A stretch of 64,000 bases of DNA from Firmicutes bacterium UBA3936. Lineage in GTDB: Bacteria; Bacillota; Dethiobacteria; Dethiobacterales; Dethiobacteraceae. The translations under genes and the position numbers were made by a program. Under the pieces are notes generated by a model. It had not been told where the DNA came from, searched no databases, and saw nothing but the letters and a program-made list of their open reading frames with translations. The stretch is taken from positions 1 through 64,000 of the forward strand of contig DGEC01000041.1 in NCBI GenBank assembly GCA_002385745.1, in the 5' to 3' direction. Shown piece by piece: positions 17,293-24,794 of this stretch. How positions within the stretch are numbered: the first letter of the stretch is position 1; each line of letters starts with the position of its first letter.

Positions 17293-18462
17293 TTATTTGT
17301 AAACTGCGTATTCGCGGACAAATTCATTTACTGCCCGCAGGTTTTCAGGATTGCCGTCCGTTGCTGAAATCATTGACTTGTTGGTTGAAAAGGCGAACCC
17401 GCCGCCCGGGGCCAGGTCATCAATCAGCCCTTTGACGATGTCAAGACACTCCTGTTTGGAAGAGTAATACAAGGCCTGCGTGCTGATACCGCCCTGTATG
17501 GCCATGATATGCCCAAGCTTCTTCTTGAAAAGGCGGATATCGTCGTCTTCAACAACGGCTACTATTTTGTTTTTCGGCAATTCCTGCAGGTAATCAAACA
17601 AATGCTCGTATTTTCTTTCAAAGGCACATTTGACGTTCAGACCTTTTTCCACCAGAGCATCAATTAGCACTTTAAAAGAAGGCCAGTAGACTTTTTCAAA
17701 ATCCCTGGGGTTTAAAAATGTAGGAATGTGCATCGGTATCAGCACTGATTTGCCGGGAGAAGATTCAACACCGGCTACGGAATCCAGGCTGTACCGGACC
17801 AGGGCCATACCGGCCTCCCTTACCATTTCCGGCCTGCGTTTGATATCCTGCATAATACCCCTGAAATCCCGCAGGTAGTCGAGGATAAAATCAACGGGAG
17901 CTATCAAAAGCCCGCCAACGGTGTTAAAAAGCCCGAATTCCCCTTCGGCAATTTCATCATGAATCCGTGTCTTTTCCGCCATCCTTTCCTGTATTTCAAG
18001 AATTTTCCGGATGCCGTCATATTTTTCCTGAAAGCTTTTTTCGGGGGCAAACAGTTTGTACCTTCTGGGCAGGATTTTTGTTAACAGGAACTCGTAGGGG
18101 TCTTTGATTAATTCAGGATATTCTTCCGGTTCCATAACCATGATGGCACCGGGATTTGTCTGGTGCAGCCCTTCCTCAGTAAAAGTAAAGGTCCCGCCGC
18201 CGGCAACGGCAAATATGTCGGGATGGAAAGCCACCACAGGACCGATATCAATAATATCCCAGTAAAAGTCAGTATAAATTGCCCTGCTGACTTCTTTGAC
18301 GACTTCATTGCTTCTGATGCCGTCAATGGGCTTGTATCCCTTGTAATAATATGCCCAGGTTGAGCAGGAGCTGACAATGGGAACCCTTTCCGGCTCGCGG
18401 TTGTTGATAACATCATCCATAAGCTTCATTCGTTCTGCGCGCAATTCTTCCGCTGTTGTCAT
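17293..18462 (-). CDS. URO-D/MtaA-type corrinoid methyltransferase, operon A second
   Basis: 389 residues, same fold family as the neighbours but more divergent: EPERVPIVSSCSTWAYYY, FDFILDYLRDF-like VDFILDYLRDFRGIM, SVLIPMHIPTFLNP, IMAIQGGISTQAL, DLAPGGGFAFSTNKS. The regions that line the active site differ from the 15197 and 18513 proteins (for example EDDDIRLFKKKLG and GGISTQ in place of ITGFYP/ITGLYP), suggesting another substrate or a non-catalytic partner role. AGAAGGAG precedes the ATG. Confidence 0.82.
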   Translation of the reverse strand: MTTAEELRAERMKLMDDVINNREPERVPIVSSCSTWAYYYKGYKPIDGIRSNEVVKEVSRAIYTDFYWDIIDIGPVVAFHPDIFAVAGGGTFTFTEEGLHQTNPGAIMVMEPEEYPELIKDPYEFLLTKILPRRYKLFAPEKSFQEKYDGIRKILEIQERMAEKTRIHDEIAEGEFGLFNTVGGLLIAPVDFILDYLRDFRGIMQDIKRRPEMVREAGMALVRYSLDSVAGVESSPGKSVLIPMHIPTFLNPRDFEKVYWPSFKVLIDALVEKGLNVKCAFERKYEHLFDYLQELPKNKIVAVVEDDDIRLFKKKLGHIMAIQGGISTQALYYSSKQECLDIVKGLIDDLAPGGGFAFSTNKSMISATDGNPENLRAVNEFVREYAVYK

Positions 18463-18512
18463 TTTCTCACTCCTTCTTTTGGTGAATTGAATATTGGAAC
18501 CTGGAGAACTGC

Positions 18513-19874
18513 CTATATCAACAGGTACATCAGGTACTGGAACAATATTTCCTCAAGGTTCTGCAGCTTCTCTTTGCCATGCTCGGAAACAGCAGGGTTC
18601 CGTGCCTTGAATTCTTCCCAGACGGTAAAATATTTGCTTTCAAAGCTGCGCCGCGGTTCCGCTTTGTAATCGGCCGGGTTAAACTCCAGGCCGTGCACTT
18701 CTCCCGGGTTGCTGTAAACGGCATTGTCCCGTACATATTCAACTACTGCCCTGTAGTTTTCAATATTAATGTCCTGCGCATTCAAAGGCTGCTTGTCAAA
18801 CTGGAAAATATACTTGCCGCCGGGAGCCAGAACATCAATTATTTCTTTGGCTTTGTCCAGGCATTTCTCCTTGCTTTCCCTGGCCAGCATGGTCATCGGG
18901 TACAGGCCGGTAATAATATGCTTTTTACCCAGCTTATCCTTTATCTGCCTGAGATCACCGTACTCAAATATCATTACTGTATTGGTCGGCAATTCATACA
19001 GGTAATCCAGATAACGGGTCCAGTCATCCTCGCAGAAAATTTGCGTCCTTACACCCAGGGACGCATACTCATCCACCAGGCGCTTAAAAGTAGGCCACCA
19101 CAGCCTGGCAAAATCTTTTTCCCGCATAAAAGTAGGCATATGCAGGGGAAACATGACAGGTGCATAAATGGAAGGATTGGCAGGCAGGCCCTGCTTAAAG
19201 ACAATGGGATAAAGGGCTTCGCAGGCTGCCGCCACTTTTTCCGGCATTCTTCTGATATCCATGCTGATGCCCTTAAACCCCCGCAGCTGGTCGGCCAAAA
19301 AGTCAAAGGGGGCGCTGGTAAAACCGCCAAAACTGCCGCCTATGGTACTGTAGCCGTATTTTTCCGTCAGCATGCCGATAATAGGAGCTGCAGCTCCCAT
19401 GTCCTCCCTGTAGGCCAGGTAGCTTTTAGTCAGAGTAAGCGCCATTTTTACCGGGTCTTTCAGGTCTAAAGCTTTGTACTGCCTGGGGATAACCCTCTCA
19501 AGCAGACAGTCGTAAGGCTTCTCAATCAGGTAGTCGTAGTCTTCCGGCAGCATGCCGGTAACTTCGGGATGCTGGATAAAGCCGTTGGAACCCATGACAA
19601 AGGATTGGGAATCCAATATCTGGTAAAAAGAAGGGAAGCGCATGGAGCCAAAAAAGGGACAGGTATCGGAAAAAATCAATTCACAAAGCCTGTCAGCCGC
19701 TTCGGCCACAATTTCCGGCTGCCACTGGGCTTGCACTAGATCAAGTCCTCCGAACTGTGCCACTGCCTCGAAAGGGATGGAGATACTAATCGGTACACGC
19801 TTGGGAATCTTGCTGTTATGTACAGCCCGAAAAAGCTCGTTTCTTTCCTGCTGCAAAGCAGCAACATCTGACAT
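18513..19874 (-). CDS. URO-D/MtaA-type corrinoid methyltransferase with fused C-terminal tail, operon A first
   Basis: 453 residues, about 65 longer than its paralogue at 15197, with which it aligns along the first 390 residues (PKRVPISISIPFEA, GSNGFIQHPEVTG, FDFLADQLRGFKGI, FPLHMPTFMREKDF, HIITGLYPMTML, LAPGGKYIFQFDKQPL). The extra C-terminal part ends with a segment (ESKYFTVWEEFKARNP to LMYLLI) that matches the free 49-residue protein at 15032. GGGGGTGAG precedes the ATG. As first gene of operon A it is probably the main substrate:corrinoid methyltransferase; methoxylated aromatics, methylamines, methyl sulfides or halomethanes are all possible donors. Confidence 0.85.
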   Translation of the reverse strand: MSDVAALQQERNELFRAVHNSKIPKRVPISISIPFEAVAQFGGLDLVQAQWQPEIVAEAADRLCELIFSDTCPFFGSMRFPSFYQILDSQSFVMGSNGFIQHPEVTGMLPEDYDYLIEKPYDCLLERVIPRQYKALDLKDPVKMALTLTKSYLAYREDMGAAAPIIGMLTEKYGYSTIGGSFGGFTSAPFDFLADQLRGFKGISMDIRRMPEKVAAACEALYPIVFKQGLPANPSIYAPVMFPLHMPTFMREKDFARLWWPTFKRLVDEYASLGVRTQIFCEDDWTRYLDYLYELPTNTVMIFEYGDLRQIKDKLGKKHIITGLYPMTMLARESKEKCLDKAKEIIDVLAPGGKYIFQFDKQPLNAQDINIENYRAVVEYVRDNAVYSNPGEVHGLEFNPADYKAEPRRSFESKYFTVWEEFKARNPAVSEHGKEKLQNLEEILFQYLMYLLI

Positions 19875-19930
19875 CGTCTCACCCCCTTATTTGAGAAGTG
19901 TACCGCCGGCATAAGCAAAAGTGCGGGCAT

Positions 19931-19960
19931 ACAATAGTTTTTCGCTATGCCAAAGGTCAA
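19931..19960 (-). promoter_or_regulatory. Possible sigma-A promoter of operon A
   Basis: Minus strand -35 TTGACC (19955-19960), 18-base spacer, -10 TATTGT (19931-19936), about 55 bases before the ATG at 19874. Confidence 0.4.
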
Positions 19961-20014
19961 ATCCTTCATAACCGGAAAATAGAAAAATACCCTGTCACCA
20001 GTAGTTAAAATTCA

Positions 20015-20045
20015 TGAATCAGACTGCCGTATCTGCCGCATACTA
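20015..20045 (+). promoter_or_regulatory. Probable sigma-G (forespore) promoter of sspH
   Basis: TGAATC (20015-20020), 18 bases, CATACTA (20039-20045). This fits the forespore sigma-G pattern (TGMATA-like -35, CATNNTA -10) and precedes a spore protein gene. Confidence 0.55.
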
Positions 20046-20063
20046 GAGGAAAGGAGGGATTAG

Positions 20064-20270
20064 ATGGACAAAAAGCAGGCTGAAGAAATTTTGCAAAGCG
20101 GGCAGCAGGTAGAGGTACAGTATCAGGATGTCCCTGTCTGGATAGAAAATATACAAGGTTCAATGGCCGATGTTAAAGTAATTGGCACAGGAAAGCACAT
20201 GACCGTACCGCTGGCTGAACTGGAAAATACGGGCCGGCCTGTTGACCCGGACAATATTTACGGACTATAG
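20064..20270 (+). CDS. sspH: H-type small acid-soluble spore protein
   Basis: 68 residues starting MDKKQAEEILQSGQQVEV, with VPVWIENIQG and MTVPLAELE, the pattern of the SspH family (Bacillus SspH proteins start near M-x-x-[KQ]-R-A-[KE]-E-I and carry PVWIE/PVMIQ). These are minor proteins of the dormant spore core, made late in the forespore. A strong AAAGGAGGG precedes the ATG. The gene shows that the organism is, or recently was, a spore former. Confidence 0.88.
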   Translation: MDKKQAEEILQSGQQVEVQYQDVPVWIENIQGSMADVKVIGTGKHMTVPLAELENTGRPVDPDNIYGL

Positions 20271-20281
20271 TTAAAAATCAG

Positions 20282-20316
20282 AGCCGCCCCGGCTGTACCA
20301 GCCGGGGCGGCTTTCC
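20282..20316. terminator. Bidirectional terminator between sspH and the alkaline phosphatase gene
   Basis: A perfect 14-bp GC-rich stem (20282-20295 with 20299-20312) with a 3-base loop lies between two convergent genes. The T-run on the plus strand is short. Confidence 0.75.
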
Positions 20317-20341
20317 TATGTTGTAGGGAGGTATGATGTTA

Positions 20342-22249
20342 TTATTTTGCGGCATTATACATGCGCAGCATGGTAAGAATTGCCTGATAGCCGGTATACG
20401 GAGCCCTGGGCGAGAAGTTGCCGCCGCCGGTGCCCGTCATTATTCCAAGGGCAGCCATATCTCCGACTGCATCGGCAGCCCACGGGGATATGGAGGAGGC
20501 ATCGTTAAAGGATACCCTTGTTGAAGGAATCTGCACATTGAGATGCTCCGCAATCCGGCCGAGAATTGTTGCCGCCTCTTCTCGCGTAAGTATTTTGTCA
20601 GGTGCAAATCTGTTGTCGCTCACACCTTTGATTATGCCCAGCTTATACAGCGTAAAAACTTTATAACTGACATAAGCAGTATAGTCTGTGAAGGGATCCA
20701 TGTCTGTCGGGAAAACCGGTGCGATAATTTCGGTTCCCGCGACCCGGTGCAGCAGCTCATATGCCAGCCTGCAGAAATCTTCGCGGGTAATCCCATCCGC
20801 ATAATTTTCCAGTCCCACAGGTACAAGCCCAAGCTTTTTGGCGGCAAGGACATCCTGCCATTTAGTATTTTTAATGCCGCACAGCTCGCGGATGACAACG
20901 GAAAGCTCCGTGTTGTCCAAATACCATCCCCTGTACGGGTCATACTGGTCGGCAACGGCTAAAAAGAGCTCCGCTCCCGCACCCTTGGCATAAAACGGTA
21001 CAAGCTGGTTGCTGTGCCAGGGGATGCCATATGTTGTTCCTACATGGAAATACATGGTCGGCATTACGCCCTTGCCGTTGTTGACAACCGGGGAAAGAAT
21101 TCCTTCAGCACCCGAAAGGAGTCCGGTTTCATGGTCGGCTGTAACAATCAGCAGTGTTTCGTCCCAGCTGCTGTTTGCTTCAACCCAGTCAATAACAGCC
21201 TGAACAGTGTTGTAGAAGTCTTCCTGCTCTTCAATCAGGCGGCCCGGCTGGTTGTAGTGCCCCGCCCAGTCCTGAGCCCCGCCTTCAACCATCAGGAAAA
21301 AGCCGTTCGGATTCTTGCTCAAAACCCGCAGTGCACCCTTGGTCATTGTCTCCAGGGTCGGCACTCCCGTGTTAAACGGCGTTGTATATGCCGGCTTGGA
21401 CCAGTCATCTACCACCCGCAGGCACTGCAGTGTCTGGTAGACCTGGGCGACGCCGAGCACCCTGTCCGGAACGGGTCCTGCAAGCAGCGCTTCAAACTGT
21501 TCCTTTGTCTCAATAAATGTCCAGGGATCCGGGCTCCCGTCACCGTTGGCATCGGCACCCATAATTTCACCGTCTGCCATATCAATCCAAAGGTCCTCGG
21601 GAATGTAGCCATAATTCGGCTCCTCAACCAGGGTATTGTCATCATTGTAAAGCGGATGCCCGCAGCCCAAAATAACATCTGCAGCGCTGCTGAGAATCAT
21701 TTCACGGGCAATGTCGGCATAGGCGCTGCGCTTGGCGTTGTGGGCCACAAAGCCTGCCGGCGTGGCGTGGGTAATGGGCACAGAGGTTACAACGCCCGTT
21801 GACTTGCCTATCTCTTCAAAATCTTCCGACATATGCCGGAGCAACCTGCCGTCCGGCGCCACGGCAATTGACGGGTTGGCACACTTTTCACCGGTGGACA
21901 AGGCAGTGGCGGCGGCAGACGATTCTGTCACATTAGTACACCACTCGTCAAATCTGCCGTAAAGGGTCGGGCTGTACACCTGCGCCGCATCGTCCCCGGG
22001 GCCCGGGTCGTCGCCGAGTGAATTTGTGCTCATGGCCAGTTGAACCGGAAAGTCGCCAAAGGGATTGGCGCCTGCCTTGCCGTACAGGTAGTAGTCGGCT
22101 GCCAGGACCTGGTTGAAGCCCATACCGTCGCCGACCATGATGATTATGTTCTTAGGTGCTCCGGTCGCCGCTTGGGCCGGAGTAATAAAAACTACCGTTA
22201 AACTTAAAAGCAAAACAGCCGTAATCAGAATTTTTTTAATTTTTTTCAA
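20342..22249 (-). CDS. Secreted alkaline phosphatase with C-terminal S-layer homology domains
   Basis: 635 residues from a TTG at 22249 behind GGGGGAG. A signal peptide ends at PAQA (about residue 27). The catalytic part (30-455) has MVGDGMG (metal Asp), TESSAAATALSTG (nucleophile Ser), THATPAGFVAHN, VEGGAQDWAGH and VTADHETG, the PhoA metal-site motifs. The last 160 residues hold two SLH-type repeats (YADGITREDFCRLAYELL and SDNRFAPDKILTREEAATIL) plus a partial third, which tether proteins to wall polymers. It should release phosphate from organic esters at the cell surface. No Pho-box was identified. Confidence 0.92.
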   Translation of the reverse strand: MKKIKKILITAVLLLSLTVVFITPAQAATGAPKNIIIMVGDGMGFNQVLAADYYLYGKAGANPFGDFPVQLAMSTNSLGDDPGPGDDAAQVYSPTLYGRFDEWCTNVTESSAAATALSTGEKCANPSIAVAPDGRLLRHMSEDFEEIGKSTGVVTSVPITHATPAGFVAHNAKRSAYADIAREMILSSAADVILGCGHPLYNDDNTLVEEPNYGYIPEDLWIDMADGEIMGADANGDGSPDPWTFIETKEQFEALLAGPVPDRVLGVAQVYQTLQCLRVVDDWSKPAYTTPFNTGVPTLETMTKGALRVLSKNPNGFFLMVEGGAQDWAGHYNQPGRLIEEQEDFYNTVQAVIDWVEANSSWDETLLIVTADHETGLLSGAEGILSPVVNNGKGVMPTMYFHVGTTYGIPWHSNQLVPFYAKGAGAELFLAVADQYDPYRGWYLDNTELSVVIRELCGIKNTKWQDVLAAKKLGLVPVGLENYADGITREDFCRLAYELLHRVAGTEIIAPVFPTDMDPFTDYTAYVSYKVFTLYKLGIIKGVSDNRFAPDKILTREEAATILGRIAEHLNVQIPSTRVSFNDASSISPWAADAVGDMAALGIMTGTGGGNFSPRAPYTGYQAILTMLRMYNAAK

Positions 22250-22387
22250 ATCCGCTCCCCCTTTATTAAATTAGCATTGCAGGCCTAAGGCCATAAATAT
22301 GCTAAGCATTTCAATAATAACACTGCGGGGAGACCGCGGTAATGCTTCGCAAGTATTATTTTTTTGCCCTTAACTGTGCTGCCGGCT

Positions 22388-22426
22388 CAGTCCAGGGTTG
22401 ATTTTGGACTGTTTGTATATTATACT
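22388..22426 (+). promoter_or_regulatory. Promoter and possible autoregulatory operator of the PucR-like gene
   Basis: -35 TTGATT (22398-22403), 17-base spacer, -10 TATACT (22421-22426). An inverted repeat CAGTCCA (22388-22394) / TGGACTG (22405-22411) encloses the -35, a good site for a repressor or for autoregulation. Confidence 0.6.
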
Positions 22427-22476
22427 GGCTTTGCCATCCATAATTTTACTGCTAATCCGGCTGGGAGAGATGACCT

Positions 22477-24099
22477 GTGAAACTGAACATCGGTATAATT
22501 GCCGAGGCGCTCACACCGTCTCTGCAGTACATCTGCGGCACACCGGAGCACAGGCTGCTTTTAAGCGATGTCCGTTTTCTTCTTCCTGAGAAGAAACCGT
22601 ATCAAAGGGACATGCTGTATTTTACCGAATGGTCTAAACTAAAGACCATGGAAACCGATCTTCCCCCCTACCTTGTCTGCGTCGGCGGCGGCGCTGAAGC
22701 TTTGAGATTATTCCGGCGCGCCGGCTTGACGGGTATTATTATGGATGAGGAAGACCCGCTGGTTGTTTTTAGCGCCATCCAAAGCATTTTCCATAAATAT
22801 AACCAGATGGAAAGCAATCTTCTTGCGGCCTTGCGGGCAAAAGCAACGACGCGGGAAATCATGAACCTGTGTGCGGATATTTTCCAAAACCATGTCATTC
22901 TTTACGACACGGACCGCAACCTGATTGATTACAGCACCCGCTTCGCCCCGGACCCTGAAGAGCCCTATTGGAAGGAAACCCTTGAGACGGGCCGGCGGTC
23001 AGAGAAGCTCATGGCAGAAGTCCGGAAACACGGCACCAACCTGCAAGCTATCAGGACGAAATACTCCGACTATGTTGATCTCGGCCCCGGTCTTCCGAAG
23101 CTTATTATGTACCATCTTTTTGAAAACGGGGAACGCCTGTCGACACTGACGATTTCTGAAACGAACAAGCCCCTGTCCACCTGCCACCTTCAGTTGCTTG
23201 ACTACATTGCGGAACTGCTTTCCCCAAGCTTGCTTGCCATTAGTACCACCTCTCACGGAAGTCTTAAAGGCCTGCGCGACATACTCACTTCTCTACTGGA
23301 CAGAGAGCCCGTTGACCCCCTTTTGCTGTCGCGCCTCCTTTCAACGGCGGGCTGGAGTGCAGGCGATGACTTTATTCTCCTGCTCATCAGATTCCCCAAA
23401 GCAGCCGTAACCTCCGAGATGCTTGCAAGGTACCGGCATATCTATGAACGGATATTCCCTGACTCCGTTGCACTTGTGTATATCGATTCTCTCGTACTGC
23501 TGGTACATAACGATACAGCCGAAATTATGTCCAAATACCTGCCCCGGCTGGAAAACCAGCTTGTCCAGCACAAAGCACGCTGCGGGCTAAGCTTCCCTTT
23601 TAAAGGTGTGTTCCAGCTCGATGCACAGTATAAAAACGCCGAAATAGCGCTGCGCTCAAACGCTGCGGGCGGGAACATCCGCTTGCTGAGTCAAGCCATA
23701 ACTGAGCATATTATCGGTCAGATTGCTTCGGAAACGCCGCTTTTCCCGCTCTGCCACCGTGAAGCGGTCCGCCTTTACGAGTATGATATGGAAAACGGGA
23801 CCGACTTGCTTTTGACTCTGGAAACCTATCTCAGACAGAATAAAAGCCTGAAGGCAGCTGCAGCAGAACTATTTATCCACCGCAGCACGATGACCTACAG
23901 GCTTGGCTGCATTAAAAAGCTCGTTAATATGAACCTTGAAAATGCCGACGAGCGCCTGCACATTTTACTTTCGTGCATAGTCCTCAGGACGCTCGGCAGG
24001 ATGAAGCAGGCCGCACAGCCTGTGCGCAGTATACAGCGCCAGCGGCTTGCCCGCTTTAAAGCGCGAAAGCCTTTCTCTTCCCGGGGAAAAATGGTATAA
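22477..24099 (+). CDS. PucR/CdaR-type helix-turn-helix transcriptional regulator
   Basis: 540 residues from a GTG at 22477. An N-terminal PucR-like sensor domain (about 1-110), a middle GGDEF-related or GAF-like region (about 120-400) and a C-terminal PucR helix-turn-helix (about 455-515, LRQNKSLKAAAAELFIHRSTMTYRL split here as AAELFIHRST and MTYRL). The family controls catabolic genes for purines, sugars or glycerate in response to an unknown ligand. A TetR gene follows after 30 bases, so the two are probably co-transcribed. The target operon is not obvious; the alkaline phosphatase and oxidoreductase genes flank it. Confidence 0.85.
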   Translation: MKLNIGIIAEALTPSLQYICGTPEHRLLLSDVRFLLPEKKPYQRDMLYFTEWSKLKTMETDLPPYLVCVGGGAEALRLFRRAGLTGIIMDEEDPLVVFSAIQSIFHKYNQMESNLLAALRAKATTREIMNLCADIFQNHVILYDTDRNLIDYSTRFAPDPEEPYWKETLETGRRSEKLMAEVRKHGTNLQAIRTKYSDYVDLGPGLPKLIMYHLFENGERLSTLTISETNKPLSTCHLQLLDYIAELLSPSLLAISTTSHGSLKGLRDILTSLLDREPVDPLLLSRLLSTAGWSAGDDFILLLIRFPKAAVTSEMLARYRHIYERIFPDSVALVYIDSLVLLVHNDTAEIMSKYLPRLENQLVQHKARCGLSFPFKGVFQLDAQYKNAEIALRSNAAGGNIRLLSQAITEHIIGQIASETPLFPLCHREAVRLYEYDMENGTDLLLTLETYLRQNKSLKAAAAELFIHRSTMTYRLGCIKKLVNMNLENADERLHILLSCIVLRTLGRMKQAAQPVRSIQRQRLARFKARKPFSSRGKMV

Positions 24100-24129
24100 T
24101 AGAACACAGCACACAAGAGGGAGAATAAA

Positions 24130-24726
24130 ATGTCTGCACAACCGACAAAACGCCAGCTACAGGCGCAAAAAACACAGGATAAAATATATAATGTCGCCGT
24201 CAGCCTGATGCAGAAAAAAGGCTTTGACAATATCACCATTGAAGAAATCTGCAAAAAAGCCGGCGTATCCATTGGTTCTTTCTACAACTGTTTCAAATCA
24301 AAATATGATGTTCTGCACGCCATTTTCGGAGAAGCGGACAATTACTTTCTCAATACCGTTACCGGCCGGCTGCAGACAAAAGATAATGCCCACGATAAAA
24401 TTCTGCTTTTTTTCCGGCATTACGGGCATTACAACACCTCCTGCGGCGTGGATTTTGTCAAACATCTGTTTAATACGCAAAACAAAATGTTTGTTGCCAA
24501 AGGCAGGAACATGCAAAGTGTCCTGCAGCAGGTAATTATCGCCGGACAAAAAAGGAAAGAGATCCGTGCTGACATGAAGGCGGAAGAAATTGTCCGCTGT
24601 CTTTTTATTGCCGCCCGGGGGGTTGTGCATGACTGGTGCCAGCATGACGGCTCATACAACCTCAGCGATTATTTGGTAAATTATATGGAATTGCTGCTTG
24701 CCGGAATTCTTACCGGAAATTCCTAA
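24130..24726 (+). CDS. TetR/AcrR-family transcriptional regulator
   Basis: 198 residues. The N-terminal helix-turn-helix is clear: FDNITIEEICKKAGVSIGSF, then YNCFKSKYDVL. The C-terminal ligand domain is typical in length but not specific enough to name a ligand. AGAGGGAG precedes the ATG. It shares a transcript with the PucR-like gene and ends at a strong terminator. The divergently placed downstream oxidoreductase gene is a possible target only by proximity. Confidence 0.88.
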   Translation: MSAQPTKRQLQAQKTQDKIYNVAVSLMQKKGFDNITIEEICKKAGVSIGSFYNCFKSKYDVLHAIFGEADNYFLNTVTGRLQTKDNAHDKILLFFRHYGHYNTSCGVDFVKHLFNTQNKMFVAKGRNMQSVLQQVIIAGQKRKEIRADMKAEEIVRCLFIAARGVVHDWCQHDGSYNLSDYLVNYMELLLAGILTGNS

Positions 24727-24743
24727 TATTTTACAGTAAACTG

Positions 24744-24768
24744 CCCGCACTCAATGTGCGGGTTTTTT
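24744..24768 (+). terminator. Terminator after the TetR gene
   Basis: Stem CCCGCAC (24744-24750) / GTGCGGG (24756-24762), 5-base loop, then TTTTTT. Outer bases TTACAGT / ACTGTAA extend the pairing. Confidence 0.85.
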
Positions 24769-24794
24769 ATTGCACTGTAAATACACAGGTCCGG

